Below the pieces are notes generated by a model. The model ran no database searches. It saw only the letters and a list, made by a program, of their open reading frames with translations, and had not been told where the DNA came from. 61,840 nucleotides of DNA from Bacilli bacterium (GTDB lineage: Bacteria; Bacillota_I; Bacilli_A; RFN20; CAG-826): positions 1 through 61,840 of the forward strand of contig JAKSVI010000006.1 of assembly GCA_024408095.1 (NCBI GenBank). The letters are read 5' to 3'. Shown here one piece after another: positions 18,171-27,278 of the stretch (the first letter of the stretch is position 1; each line of letters starts with the position of its first letter). The position numbers and the translations under genes are program-made.

Positions 18171-19568
18171 ATGCCAAAAGATATCAAATTTCAAGATGGT
18201 TATAAATATGGTTTTAAAGATGAGGATGTCTCGATAGTCAATACCGGGAAAGGCTTATCTGAAGATGTTGTTAAAGCAATATCTCATTTTAAGAATGAAC
18301 CTGAATGGATGCTTGAATTTAGATTAAAAGCTTTGAAAGCATTTAATAATATGAGACTGCCAAACTTTGGACCTGATTTATCTAATTTAGATTTTTCAAC
18401 TTTCACTTATTTTATTAGGCCAAGTGAAAAAGAGGTCAAAAAGTGGGATGAGGTTCCTGAGACTATAAAAAATACATTTACAAAACTCGGCATTCCAGAA
18501 GCTGAACAAAAATACTTAGCAGGCGTTTCAACACAATATGAATCAGAAGTTGTTTATCATAATATGCTTAAAGAAATCGAGGACAAAGGTGTTATCTTTT
18601 TATCAACCGATATGGCACTCAAACTTTATCCAGATTTATTTAAAAAATATTTTGGTACTGTAGTGCCGATGGCGGATAATAAATTCTCTGCTTTAAATGG
18701 AGCAGTTTGGTCTGGCGGTTCATTTATTTATGTTCCAAAAAACGTACATTTGGATAAACCTTTGCAGAGTTATTTCAGAATTAACAATGAAAAATCAGGA
18801 CAATTTGAAAGAACTTTAATCATTGTTGATGAAGGCGCTGATGTACATTATGTTGAGGGTTGCACAGCACCTACATATAGTAAAGAATCATTACACGCTG
18901 CAGTTGTTGAAATCATTGTTCTTAAAGGTGGAAAATGTCGATATTCTACTGTTCAAAATTGGTCTACAAACATTGTAAACTTAGTGACTAAAAGAGCTGT
19001 ATGTTATGAAGATGCCAGTATGGAATGGATTGATGGTAATATTGGATCTCAGGTAAACATGAAGTATCCAGCATGTGTTCTTAAAGGTCGTGGTGCAAAA
19101 GGAACTTGTATTTCAATAGCAGTTGCGGGTAAAGGACAATTTCAGGACGCTGGAGCAAGAATGATCCATGAAGCTAGCGATACCACCTCAACAATTATAT
19201 CTAAATCCGTAGTTAAGAATGGTGGAGTAGCTAATTATAGAGGCACAGTACGACATCTACCTACCGCAAAAAATTGTAGAAGTCACGTAGAATGCGACAC
19301 TTTAATATTAGATGAACTTTCAAAAAGTGATACCATTCCAACTAACGAAGTTAAAAACAATCAATCATATATTGAACACGAAGCAACCGTCTCTAAGATA
19401 AATGAAGATCAATTATTTTATCTTATGAGTAGAGGATTAAGCGAAAAAGAAGCAACTCAAATGATTATTATGGGTTTTATTGAACCATTCTCAAGAGAGT
19501 TACCTATGGAATATGCAGTTGAACTTAATCAACTTATTAAAATGGATATGGATGGGAGTATAGGATAA
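18171..19568 (+). CDS. sufB: Fe-S cluster assembly scaffold SufB
   Basis: 465 residues, normal length. Central scaffold of SUF. Features: [10 protein letters not shown] at the start, the long beta-helix with [34 protein letters not shown], and the C-terminal conserved block with [16 protein letters not shown] and [19 protein letters not shown]. The second last gene function in cluster transfer depends on SufC and SufD encoded upstream. Its stop overlaps the start of mnmG (TAATG), which is unusual: a tRNA-modification gene is joined to the suf operon. Confidence 0.96.
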   Translation: MPKDIKFQDGYKYGFKDEDVSIVNTGKGLSEDVVKAISHFKNEPEWMLEFRLKALKAFNNMRLPNFGPDLSNLDFSTFTYFIRPSEKEVKKWDEVPETIKNTFTKLGIPEAEQKYLAGVSTQYESEVVYHNMLKEIEDKGVIFLSTDMALKLYPDLFKKYFGTVVPMADNKFSALNGAVWSGGSFIYVPKNVHLDKPLQSYFRINNEKSGQFERTLIIVDEGADVHYVEGCTAPTYSKESLHAAVVEIIVLKGGKCRYSTVQNWSTNIVNLVTKRAVCYEDASMEWIDGNIGSQVNMKYPACVLKGRGAKGTCISIAVAGKGQFQDAGARMIHEASDTTSTIISKSVVKNGGVANYRGTVRHLPTAKNCRSHVECDTLILDELSKSDTIPTNEVKNNQSYIEHEATVSKINEDQLFYLMSRGLSEKEATQMIIMGFIEPFSRELPMEYAVELNQLIKMDMDGSIG

Positions 19569-21442
19569 TGGACTACAACGTTATTGTTGTTGGTGGCGGG
19601 CATGCAGGATTAGAAGCTGCTTTTGCCTGCGCTCATATGGGCCAAAAAACTTTATTAATCTCCTTAAATATAAAGAAGATGGGCAATATGCCATGTAATC
19701 CATCGATAGGTGGATCCGCTAAAGGCATCGTCGTAAGAGAAATTGATGCTCTTGGTGGGATGATGGGCAAAGCTGCTGATCACCATTATCTCCAAATGAA
19801 AATGTTGAATACCGGGAAAGGCCCTGGAGTTCAATGTTTGAGAGCACAACAAGATAAGTTAGAATATCCTGAATATTTGCAAAATCTGGCGCAAAACTGC
19901 CCTAATTTAACAGTTTTTGAAGGACACGTTATAGATTTATTACATGATGATAATAAAGTTTTTGGTGTAGTTTTAGAAGATGGAAAGTCCTTCAGTTCAG
20001 ATGCAGTAATTTTGACAACTGGCACATATATGGATAGTTATATTTTTAGAGGCCACGTTAAAGAGTCTGCTGGTCCGGATGGCGAAAAGTCTTCAATTGG
20101 ATTAAGCGAAAAATTAAGAGAAATGGGAATTGAAACTTATAGATTAAAAACAGGTACTCCTCCTCGTATTGCAAAAGAATCAATCGATTTTTCAAAAGCA
20201 ACCGTTCAACCAGGTACACCTGGTAATCTTGCATTTTCTTATGACACGAATGAATTTATACCTGTTGAGCAACAAGAACTTTGCTATTTAATTTATACAA
20301 CTCAAGAAACTCATAAAATTATTAAAGAACATTTAGATGATACAGCATTATTTTCTGGTCTTGTAACAGGAGTAGGCCCTCGTTATTGTCCGTCAATTGA
20401 ATCCAAAATAATGACATTTAAAGATAAAGAAAGGCATCAATTATTCCTAGAACCTGAATCAAGATATACAAATTCTATTTATCTCCAAGGTTTTTCAACT
20501 TCAATGTCAACCGAAGTACAAGAACTCATGGTTAGAAGTTTACCTGGCTTTGAAAACGCAAAATTTCTCAAATATGCATACGCCATCGAATATGATGCGA
20601 TTAAAACCACTGAATATAAATCTACTTTAGAACTCAAAAAATATGAGGGATTATATATTGCTGGACAAATATGTGGGACATCTGGTTATGAAGAAGCTGC
20701 AGGATTAGGTTTAATGGCTGGCATAAATGCCACTTTAAAAATTCAAGGCAAAGATCCACTCATATTAAAGAGAGATGAATCATATATTGGTGTTATGATA
20801 GATGATTTAATTACAAAAGGTACTGAAGAGCCATATAGGTTGTTATCTTCACGTGCAGAATTCAGGTTATTATTAAGACATGACAATGCTGATTTAAGAC
20901 TAACTGAAATAGGGCATACCATTGGTTTAATTTCTGATGAACGATATAAAAAATTTATCGAGAAGAAAGCCAACATAAAGACTGTGTGCGACATTTTAGA
21001 ATCTCATTATTTAGGTAAAACAAAAGAAGTTGAATCTTACTTAATGGGATTAGGTTTTAACGAATTAAAAGGCGGAATACTTGCAAGTGAGATTTTGAAA
21101 AGACCAGGCGTAACTTATTCAAAAATCGCATCTTTTATCAAGGATTTGCGTGATTTTTCACTTGATGAATCAACAATTAATGAAATTGAAATTATTGAAA
21201 AATACGAAGGATATATAATCAAACAAAAGCATGAAGCTGAAAATTTAAGAAAGCTTGAAGAACTAAAAATTCCTCAAAATTTTGACTTCTTAAATATGGA
21301 TGGAATAAGGCTCGAAGCTCGTCAAAAATTAGACAAGGTTAGGCCTCTCACTATTGGGCAAGCCTCTCGTGTTAGCGGAGTTAATCCTAGTGATGTGTCG
21401 ATGCTTATTTTAAAAGTTAAAAAAGGTAAAAGAAATGAATAA
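19568..21442 (+). CDS. mnmG: tRNA uridine-5-carboxymethylaminomethyl modification enzyme MnmG
   Basis: 624 residues. FAD-dependent subunit that, with MnmE, modifies U34 of several tRNAs. The FAD site GGGHAGLEAA is at the start, followed by MPCNPSIGGSAKG, RLKTGTPPRI, GTSGYEEAAGLGLMAGINA and the C-terminal helical block with the RPLTIGQASRVSGVNPSD ending. Length is standard. It overlaps sufB and rsmG on either side, so all are in one operon. The partner gene mnmE, often the neighbour, is not in the window. Confidence 0.97.
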   Translation: MDYNVIVVGGGHAGLEAAFACAHMGQKTLLISLNIKKMGNMPCNPSIGGSAKGIVVREIDALGGMMGKAADHHYLQMKMLNTGKGPGVQCLRAQQDKLEYPEYLQNLAQNCPNLTVFEGHVIDLLHDDNKVFGVVLEDGKSFSSDAVILTTGTYMDSYIFRGHVKESAGPDGEKSSIGLSEKLREMGIETYRLKTGTPPRIAKESIDFSKATVQPGTPGNLAFSYDTNEFIPVEQQELCYLIYTTQETHKIIKEHLDDTALFSGLVTGVGPRYCPSIESKIMTFKDKERHQLFLEPESRYTNSIYLQGFSTSMSTEVQELMVRSLPGFENAKFLKYAYAIEYDAIKTTEYKSTLELKKYEGLYIAGQICGTSGYEEAAGLGLMAGINATLKIQGKDPLILKRDESYIGVMIDDLITKGTEEPYRLLSSRAEFRLLLRHDNADLRLTEIGHTIGLISDERYKKFIEKKANIKTVCDILESHYLGKTKEVESYLMGLGFNELKGGILASEILKRPGVTYSKIASFIKDLRDFSLDESTINEIEIIEKYEGYIIKQKHEAENLRKLEELKIPQNFDFLNMDGIRLEARQKLDKVRPLTIGQASRVSGVNPSDVSMLILKVKKGKRNE

Positions 21443-22121
21443 AGAATGTTTGCAAAAAACCTTAAGTTTGAGCGATTCAAAAATTAACCTTCTTGAATCT
21501 TTTATGGATGATGTTTTACTAGCGAATGAAAAATTCAATTTAACCGCAATTACTGATAAAGAAGATTTTAGAGAAAAAATGATTTATGATAGCGCAATTA
21601 TTTTGAATGATTTCGATTTTACAAATAGAAAAATTATAGATATTGGTACTGGTGCTGGTTTTCCTGGCATGGTTATTAGAATGTTAGTTGATAATGTTGA
21701 CATTTCATTACTTGATTCTACAAGCAAAAAGATTAATTTTTTGAAAGAAATTGGCGCAAAATACGATTTAAATTGCAAATTTTATATTTCTAGAGCTGAA
21801 GAATTATCGAGAAATAATCGTGAAGTGTTTGATGTTGTTACAGCGCGTGCAGTCTCATCATTAAATACTCTATTAGAATTATCGATGCCGTTATTGAAAG
21901 TAGGTGGATGTTTATTAGCTTTTAAAGGTCCTTCTGTTCAAGCAGAAATTAATGATTGTAAAGAAGCTTTTAAAAAACTAAATTGTGAAGTAGAAAAATG
22001 TTTTAACTATACCCTACCTAACAGCAAAGAAATTAGAAACATTCTTTTAATTAGAAAAAATGATATAACAAATAAAAAATATCCAAGAGATTATGCAGAA
22101 ATATTAAGGAAGCCATTATGA
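21435..22121 (+). CDS. rsmG: 16S rRNA (guanine-527-N7) methyltransferase RsmG
   Basis: 228 residues. Uses S-adenosylmethionine to methylate G527 of 16S rRNA. The Rossmann motif is DIGTGAGFPGMV, preceded by NEKFNLTAITD and followed by TARAVSSLNTLLELSMPLL and FKGPS. Overlaps mnmG by eight bases and parA by four (ATGA). The order mnmG-rsmG-parA is the classic origin-proximal order in Firmicutes. Confidence 0.95.
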   Translation: MNKECLQKTLSLSDSKINLLESFMDDVLLANEKFNLTAITDKEDFREKMIYDSAIILNDFDFTNRKIIDIGTGAGFPGMVIRMLVDNVDISLLDSTSKKINFLKEIGAKYDLNCKFYISRAEELSRNNREVFDVVTARAVSSLNTLLELSMPLLKVGGCLLAFKGPSVQAEINDCKEAFKKLNCEVEKCFNYTLPNSKEIRNILLIRKNDITNKKYPRDYAEILRKPL

Positions 22122-22888
22122 CAAAGATTATTTCAATTTCAAATCTAAAAGGTGGAGTTGGAAAAACTGCTACCGCAATAAATTTAGCAAGTGCTCTAGC
22201 TTTTTATCATAGAAAAGTTTTATTGGTTGACCTTGATCCACAAGGAAACACATCAAAAGGCTTAGGATTTGATGTTTCATTAATATCAAATAGTGTTCAA
22301 GATATTTTTGATAAAGCAAGCGCACCAACACGATTAATCAAAAAAACATCGGTTAATAACTTAGATATTATCGTTAGTAAATTAACACTTTCTAATTTAG
22401 ATTTTCCTTCAAAAAATATTAGCAAAGTTAAATCTAACATTTTAAAAAAGTATTTAAGAACAATTTCAGAAAAATATGACTATATAGTTATTGATTGTGC
22501 GCCAAGCATAGGATTTTTAACTTTTAATGCCTATGTAGCATCAGATTCTATCTTGATTCCTGTACAATGCGAGTGTTTTGCATTAGATAGTGCTACAAAT
22601 ATGTTGGCAGCAATTGCAAATGTTCAAACACAGTATAATCCTAACCTCGGTATTGAAGGATTTTTATTGACTATGTTTGATTCAAAAGAACAACTTCATA
22701 ACGAAATATCTAACGACGTTAGATCATTGTTTAAAGAAAATACATTCCTTTCTATAATTCCAAGAAGTATATCGATTTCTGAGAGTTTATATCGCGGAAT
22801 ACCAGTAACAGAATATAGAAGCACTGGAGCTGCCTCGTTAGCATATTTGTCATTAGCAAAAGAAATTATTGATAAAAATGAACGATAG
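22118..22888 (+). CDS. parA: ParA/Soj chromosome partition ATPase
   Basis: 256 residues. Deviant Walker A KGGVGKTATAINLASAL (Thr-Ala replaces the usual Thr-Thr), Walker A' DLDPQGNTSKGLG, Walker B YIVIDCAPSIGFLT. ParA binds DNA as an ATP dimer and moves ParB-parS complexes. In most bacteria parB (spo0J) follows at once; here the next feature is the FMN riboswitch and there is no parB gene in the window, nor a parS site that I could find. The protein may work with a ParB encoded elsewhere or have another role. Confidence 0.9.
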   Translation: MTKIISISNLKGGVGKTATAINLASALAFYHRKVLLVDLDPQGNTSKGLGFDVSLISNSVQDIFDKASAPTRLIKKTSVNNLDIIVSKLTLSNLDFPSKNISKVKSNILKKYLRTISEKYDYIVIDCAPSIGFLTFNAYVASDSILIPVQCECFALDSATNMLAAIANVQTQYNPNLGIEGFLLTMFDSKEQLHNEISNDVRSLFKENTFLSIIPRSISISESLYRGIPVTEYRSTGAASLAYLSLAKEIIDKNER

Positions 22889-22891
22889 ATA

Positions 22892-22919
22892 TTGAAAAAA
22901 TTGACTTTAAGATTATAAT
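22892..22919 (+). promoter_or_regulatory. Promoter of the ribU transcript
   Basis: TTGAAA at 22892-22897, 16-base spacer, TATAAT at 22914-22919, directly upstream of the riboswitch. Transcription should start at about 22926, at the first base of helix P1. Confidence 0.7.
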
Positions 22920-22922
22920 GAA

Positions 22923-23036
22923 AATTACTTCAGGGCAGCGTAAAACGCGACCGGCGGTAAACCCCGCAAGCTTAGGCACGAACTTGTGAAATTCAAGTGG
23001 CGACAGTAAAGTCTGGATGAAAGAAGAAATGTGAAT
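22923..23036 (+). promoter_or_regulatory. FMN riboswitch (RFN element)
   Basis: The conserved cores are clear: AGGGCAG then a short GCG/CGC hairpin, GACCGGCGGTAAA, CCCGCAAGC, a hairpin pairing ACTTG with CAAGT, GGCGACAGTAAAGTCTGGATG, and a closing P1 helix (ATTACTTC with GAAGAAAT, one mismatch). This is the FMN aptamer. It controls the ribU gene for riboflavin import. Helix P1 and the terminator cannot both be free to pair with other partners: TTCAGGGC (22929-22936) is the reverse complement of GCCCTGAA (23045-23052) in the terminator's left arm, giving a simple antiterminator. FMN binding should favour P1 and so termination. Confidence 0.95.
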
Positions 23037-23042
23037 TTTTTT

Positions 23043-23066
23043 AAGCCCTGAACTAGGGGCTTTTTT
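23043..23066 (+). terminator. Riboswitch-controlled terminator, also covers the ribU ribosome site
   Basis: AAGCCC / GGGCTT stem with an 8-base loop and six T. The ribU Shine-Dalgarno AGGGG (23055-23059) is in the loop and right arm, and the T-run touches the ATG at 23067. The hairpin can therefore both stop transcription and mask translation. Confidence 0.88.
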
Positions 23067-23774
23067 ATGAATCCGTTTGATTTAACTAGAATGATAATAG
23101 CTGCCGTAATCGCTATGATTGTAGGTGTTTTTTCTATAGTTAAATTATTCTTTAAAAAAAATCCAATAACTACGAAATTCATCACTAGAACTGCGGTATT
23201 TGCAGCGATTTCAATAGTTTTATATATCACACCATATTTGAAATTCCCTATCCCAGTTTTGTTTCCATCCTTTTTAGAAATACACTTTGATGAGGTGCCT
23301 GCTTTTATTGCTGGATTTGCATATGGACCACTTTCTGGTTTCTTTGTTATTTTGATCAAAACGATAGTAAAATTCCCAATGTCCACAACTGGATGCGTTG
23401 GTGAATTGGCCGACCTACTTTATAGTGTTGTATTTGTAATCCCTGCCGCAATTATATATAAACACCATCGTAATATAAAAGGTGCGATAATTGGGTTAGG
23501 TGTCGGAACAATTTGTCAGTTAATCGTTTCTAGCTTCTTTACCTCTTTTGTGATGCTTGATTTCTATATGGTGGTGCAGAAAATTCCAGAAGAAGCACTC
23601 CTAGAAATGTGTCAAGCTGTAAATCCTAATGTCACATCATTGTCATGGCCATTCTTGTTTATGGTAGCGTTGCCATTTAACGCTTTTAAGGATGCATTAG
23701 TTATTGTGCTAACGTTACTTCTCTATAAGAGGCTTGCAAAACTAATTAATAAAATTGGGCAAGAAAAAAACTAG
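23067..23774 (+). CDS. ribU: Riboflavin ECF transporter substrate-binding subunit RibU
   Basis: 235 residues with about six hydrophobic segments. S component of an energy-coupling-factor transporter that takes up riboflavin. The FMN riboswitch directly upstream is strong evidence for the ligand. Family marks: EIHFDEVPAFIAGFAYGPLSG and, after it, STTGCVGELADLLYS. An extra N-terminal hydrophobic stretch (residues ~8-28) precedes the usual start of the domain. The shared EcfA/EcfT energy module is not in the window. With no riboflavin synthesis genes here, the organism may depend on import, but this cannot be concluded from one window. Confidence 0.93.
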   Translation: MNPFDLTRMIIAAVIAMIVGVFSIVKLFFKKNPITTKFITRTAVFAAISIVLYITPYLKFPIPVLFPSFLEIHFDEVPAFIAGFAYGPLSGFFVILIKTIVKFPMSTTGCVGELADLLYSVVFVIPAAIIYKHHRNIKGAIIGLGVGTICQLIVSSFFTSFVMLDFYMVVQKIPEEALLEMCQAVNPNVTSLSWPFLFMVALPFNAFKDALVIVLTLLLYKRLAKLINKIGQEKN

Positions 23775-23791
23775 GCGTCAACCTAGTTTTT
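23766..23791. terminator. Bidirectional terminator between ribU and ferredoxin
   Basis: AAAAACTAGG / CCTAGTTTTT, a 10-base stem with a 6-base loop. It includes the ribU stop codon and serves the ferredoxin gene from the other side. Confidence 0.88.
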
Positions 23792-23799
23792 CTATATCT

Positions 23800-23979
23800 T
23801 TACTCTTCAACAGAGATTGCACCGACTGGGCAGACACTAACGGCTTCTTCTTCAGCTTCACCAGTTACTGGCTCTGCTAAACCGTCGTCGCCAAATTTCA
23901 TGTCGTCTGGATATGTGCCAACACATGCTCCACAACCGATGCAAGCAGATTTGTCAACTCTGACTTTCTTTTTTGCCAT
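23800..23979 (-). CDS. fer: Ferredoxin, single [4Fe-4S]
   Basis: 59 residues, start MAKKKVRVDK, with a perfect Shine-Dalgarno (GAGGAGGT) upstream. The cluster ligands are the three cysteines of CIGCGAC (residues 13-19) and one in VCPVGAI near residue 50. In two-cluster ferredoxins the position after the first motif would be another Cys-Pro; here it is Tyr-Pro, and the second motif is absent, so only one cluster is expected. The middle is acidic (DDGLAE, GEAEEEA). It is a small soluble electron carrier and a likely client of the SUF system encoded nearby. Confidence 0.93.
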   Translation of the reverse strand: MAKKKVRVDKSACIGCGACVGTYPDDMKFGDDGLAEPVTGEAEEEAVSVCPVGAISVEE

Positions 23980-24008
23980 TGAATATTTACCTCCTCAGGT
24001 ATACAAAA

Positions 24009-24037
24009 ATTATAATTTTTTTTATAATGTAAAGCAA
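24009..24037 (-). promoter_or_regulatory. Ferredoxin promoter
   Basis: Reverse strand: TTGCTT (24037-24032), 17-base A-rich spacer, TATAAT (24014-24009), about 30 bases before the ferredoxin ATG. Confidence 0.7.
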
Positions 24038-24061
24038 GTTGATTGTATATAACTTTTATTA

Positions 24062-24070
24062 TGTTATTAT
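24062..24070 (+). promoter_or_regulatory. Extended -10 promoter, leaderless start
   Basis: TG-T-TATTAT ends at 24070 and the ATG follows at 24077, the same spacing as at 7026 and 38279. No Shine-Dalgarno is present. Confidence 0.55.
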
Positions 24071-24076
24071 ATTCGC

Positions 24077-24874
24077 ATGGAAAAATTTTTAAGTAAGAAA
24101 CATCATGTCATTTCTACAATATGTTTAATTACTGGATTATTAGCAATTTGTACATTCATTTATGCTCTTGCAAGCTGGTCTTTTCCCAAGGAATTTTATT
24201 TAGAACATCCAGGAATTGAAATATATTCTGGAGAAAATGTTGTCTCAAGATGGGCTAATCTTGTTTATTTAACATATATTGCTTTAGTCTTAGCAGCGGT
24301 ATGGATGATTTTAATTTCAATATCATTATTTTTTAATTTCAGAAAATTATTTAATGTTTTGACTTATAAAGCCCTCATGGTTTTTGTTGTCGCTATGTGT
24401 GGTTATATTATGTTACTTTATGACACCTATCAAATTTTTAGTGGTCAATTATTTGGAGCATTTGATCAGTATCATAACAATATCGTATTTTGTGTTATTT
24501 TAAATATTTTTAATCATTTTGCTGTGCCATTAATTTCAATGATTATGTTCTTTCAAATTCCATCTCATGGAGAAATAAAAATTTATCACCATCTTTTATA
24601 TGCTGGCTTTGCTATTTTGTATATGGCTTCTGTTAAATTGGTGGGATTATTTGCCTTCCCAATTGAATGGTATCCATATCCAATTTTTGATATGAAAACA
24701 TTTGCAGAGTCCTTTCATTTAACGGGCACTAAATTTGAATTTCAAGTATTCATGCTTGAAGTTGTACATTTATGTTTAGTAATTATATTTAGCGGTCTTT
24801 GCATTTTATTCTCTTTACTAAAGAGAATTCAAACTAAATCAAAGCTTAAAAAATTAAACACTCTAGAAAATTAG
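24077..24874 (+). CDS. Integral membrane protein, Pr6Pr-like
   Basis: 265 residues with about six transmembrane segments. The order resembles the Pr6Pr family: a central NIFNHFAVPLISMIMFF helix, a HHLLYAGFAILYMASVK helix and a YPYPIFD loop with aromatic residues. Function of that family is unknown. The first helix is near the start and a large outside loop (~40 residues) follows it. The C-terminus is Lys-rich and should be cytoplasmic. It is transcribed divergently from ferredoxin. No catalytic motif is evident, and the family assignment is from visual pattern only. Confidence 0.55.
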   Translation: MEKFLSKKHHVISTICLITGLLAICTFIYALASWSFPKEFYLEHPGIEIYSGENVVSRWANLVYLTYIALVLAAVWMILISISLFFNFRKLFNVLTYKALMVFVVAMCGYIMLLYDTYQIFSGQLFGAFDQYHNNIVFCVILNIFNHFAVPLISMIMFFQIPSHGEIKIYHHLLYAGFAILYMASVKLVGLFAFPIEWYPYPIFDMKTFAESFHLTGTKFEFQVFMLEVVHLCLVIIFSGLCILFSLLKRIQTKSKLKKLNTLEN

Positions 24875-24912
24875 TATAGTTAAATTTATATAATTTAATT
24901 AAAATAATACAG

Positions 24913-25209
24913 ATGAGTAAATATGAAACACGTGTCTTGAAGTACAAACAGTACCGCAACTCTTTTCTTAAGGAAGGCGCACCGGTTGTCGAAAATCCAG
25001 AAAATGTCGCAAGAGATTTATCTTTTGCAACCACAACAGCCTTACCAATTAACGAAGTGATAAAATCCGCTAGTGTCGTAAATGAAGAGACTCTTTACTA
25101 CAAGAAAAGAAAAAGACAAGACACATTTTTATTTATTTCATTAATCACTATTTCACTTTTAATAATAGTTGGATTAATAATTTTTGGAATTTTTGCATTT
25201 AGGAGTTAA
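24913..25209 (+). CDS. Small single-pass membrane protein of unknown function
   Basis: 98 residues. A soluble, charged N-terminal ~70 residues is followed by KKRKRQ and one C-terminal transmembrane helix (SLITISLLIIVGLIIFGIF). The topology is that of a tail-anchored protein with the bulk in the cytoplasm. A TATAAT at 24889-24894 may start its transcript; no clear Shine-Dalgarno precedes the ATG. Only five bases separate it from cmk, so it is probably the first gene of the cmk-der operon. I do not recognise the family. Confidence 0.6.
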   Translation: MSKYETRVLKYKQYRNSFLKEGAPVVENPENVARDLSFATTTALPINEVIKSASVVNEETLYYKKRKRQDTFLFISLITISLLIIVGLIIFGIFAFRS

Positions 25210-25214
25210 TTTTT

Positions 25215-25892
25215 ATGAAGTTTGCAGTCGCAATTGATGGCCCCGCCGCCGCAGGAAAAAGTACGATCGCTAAAAAAGTAGCGGAAATATTGAATTTCAC
25301 ATATATAGATACAGGAGCGATGTATCGTGCTTTTACTTGGTATTGTTTGGAAAAAGGATTAGACTGCCAAAATCATGATGAATGTGTAAAAGTGATTCCT
25401 GAAGTTACAATTAAACTTAGACCAAATCACGTTGTTTTGTGTAATGGAATAGATGTTACTAAACAAATTAGAGAGACTCGAGTTTCAGGAAATGTATCTT
25501 ATATTGCTTCCTATAAAGAAATTAGGCTTGCATTAGTTGAACAACAACGTGCAATGGCATCAAAGCATTCTGTTATCATGGATGGAAGAGACATTGGAAC
25601 CTATGTTTTACCTAATGCAGAAGTGAAAATATTTCAAATTGCATCAGTTGAGACTCGCGCTATTAGAAGATATAAAGAAAATATGGAAAAAGGTATTCCT
25701 TGCACTCTTGAAGAAATTAAAGAAGATGTTAAAAAAAGAGATTATATTGACTCCCATAGAGATTTTGCCCCATTGAAAGCGGCTGAAGATTCTATTGAAT
25801 TGGACACCTCAAATATGAGTATCGATGAAGTAGTGGATGCTGTTGTTTCCATAATTAAAAAAACTGCAAAAGAAAAAGGAATAGATTTATAA
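25215..25892 (+). CDS. cmk: Cytidylate kinase
   Basis: 225 residues. Phosphorylates CMP and dCMP with ATP. P-loop GPAAAGKST at the start, then YIDTGAMYRAFT, the CMP-binding VSYIASYKEIR and MDGRDIGTYVLPNA segments, and the LID region with KKRDYIDSHRDFAPL. Length is standard. Shine-Dalgarno TAGGAG precedes it. The neighbouring der gene follows by two bases; cmk-der is a conserved Firmicutes pair, though the rpsA-like gene often between them is missing. Confidence 0.97.
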   Translation: MKFAVAIDGPAAAGKSTIAKKVAEILNFTYIDTGAMYRAFTWYCLEKGLDCQNHDECVKVIPEVTIKLRPNHVVLCNGIDVTKQIRETRVSGNVSYIASYKEIRLALVEQQRAMASKHSVIMDGRDIGTYVLPNAEVKIFQIASVETRAIRRYKENMEKGIPCTLEEIKEDVKKRDYIDSHRDFAPLKAAEDSIELDTSNMSIDEVVDAVVSIIKKTAKEKGIDL

Positions 25893-25894
25893 AT

Positions 25895-27223
25895 ATGCCT
25901 AAAAATACAGTAGCAATTGTTGGAAGTCCTAATGTCGGAAAATCGACAATTTTTAATCGTATAGTTGGTGAACGACACGCAATTGTCAATGATGAGGCAG
26001 GTATTACCAGAGATCGCTTATATGCCACAGCAAGTTGGTTAAATTATAAATTTAATGTAATTGATACTGGTGGTATTGAAATTGCTAACAGGCCTTTTCA
26101 AGAACAAATAAGGGTTCAAGCTGAGATTGCTATTGATGAAGCCGATGTTGTTGTTTTTGTTGTAGATGGTCAAGTTGGAATAACAAGTGATGATCAAATG
26201 GTATCACGCATTTTAAGAAAAGCTAAAAAGCCAATTGTTCTTGCTGTTAATAAAATTGATGATTCTATTCACATGTCCAATACAAGTGAATTTTATGCAT
26301 TGGGATTAGGAGATCCTATTCCTGTCTCTGGAAGTCATGGTATTGGTATTGGTGATTTATTAAATGAAATTATCAAACATTTAGATAATGAAGATAATTC
26401 CATTGATGAAGAAAAAATTGTATTCTCTCTTGTCGGCCGACCAAATGTTGGAAAATCATCTTTAGTTAATGCTTTACTCAATGAAGATAGAGTTATTGTT
26501 TCTGATATTTCTGGAACAACTAGGGATTCAATCGACACCCCATTTAAAAAGGATGATAAAAATTATATTGTTATCGACACTGCGGGATTACGTAAAAAAG
26601 GAAAAATCTACGAATCTATTGATAAATACTCTGCAATTCGCGCATTAAAAGCTATTGAACGAAGTGAAATTGTGCTTTTAGTTTTAGATGGAAAATCTGG
26701 TATTACTGATCAAGATAAGCATGTCATTCAATATGCGACGGATTTACATAAAGCCATCATAATTGTAGTTAATAAATGGGACATTGTTGATAAGCAAACT
26801 AATACAATGAGCGACTACACTAATTTAATTAGACAGGAATATAAATTTTTAGATTATGCTCCTATTGTTTATGTTTCCGCTTTGAGAAAACAAAGGTTAA
26901 ATACTTTATTTGATGCATTATCTCTTGTTCATGAAGCATACCACACCAGAATAAAAACTAGTGTATTAAATGATGTGCTACAAGATGCTCAAGTTATGAA
27001 TCAAGCACCAGATTTTAATGGTGGCCGTGTTAAGATTTATTTCGGCAGTCAAGTAGCAACAAATCCTCCCACAATCGTACTTTTTGTGAACAATCCTGAG
27101 TGGATGCATTTTTCATATTTAAGATATATTGAGAATAGGTTAAGAGACTGTTTTAATTTCGAAGGTACACCAATAAAAATTAATTTGAAATTTCGTAAAA
27201 ATGTTACACCTGAAACAAATTAA
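25895..27223 (+). CDS. der: Ribosome-assembly GTPase Der (EngA)
   Basis: 442 residues with two tandem GTPase domains and a C-terminal KH-like domain. Domain 1 has GSPNVGKST, DTGGIE and NKID; domain 2 has GRPNVGKSS, DTAGLRKKGK and NKWD. The C-terminal part holds NNPEWMHFSYLRYIENRLR, typical of EngA. It helps 50S subunit maturation. It is the last gene before a 55-base gap leading to hup. Confidence 0.97.
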   Translation: MPKNTVAIVGSPNVGKSTIFNRIVGERHAIVNDEAGITRDRLYATASWLNYKFNVIDTGGIEIANRPFQEQIRVQAEIAIDEADVVVFVVDGQVGITSDDQMVSRILRKAKKPIVLAVNKIDDSIHMSNTSEFYALGLGDPIPVSGSHGIGIGDLLNEIIKHLDNEDNSIDEEKIVFSLVGRPNVGKSSLVNALLNEDRVIVSDISGTTRDSIDTPFKKDDKNYIVIDTAGLRKKGKIYESIDKYSAIRALKAIERSEIVLLVLDGKSGITDQDKHVIQYATDLHKAIIIVVNKWDIVDKQTNTMSDYTNLIRQEYKFLDYAPIVYVSALRKQRLNTLFDALSLVHEAYHTRIKTSVLNDVLQDAQVMNQAPDFNGGRVKIYFGSQVATNPPTIVLFVNNPEWMHFSYLRYIENRLRDCFNFEGTPIKINLKFRKNVTPETN

Positions 27224-27246
27224 TGCAATAATTAGGAATTATGTTA

Positions 27247-27252
27247 TATAAT
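27247..27252 (+). promoter_or_regulatory. hup promoter -10 box
   Basis: TATAAT in the 55-base gap between der and hup, followed by a 26-base leader with a strong Shine-Dalgarno (CGGAGG). The -35 region (TGCAAT around 27224) is poor. Confidence 0.5.
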
Positions 27253-27278
27253 GAACATAGTTACGGAGGAAATACATA

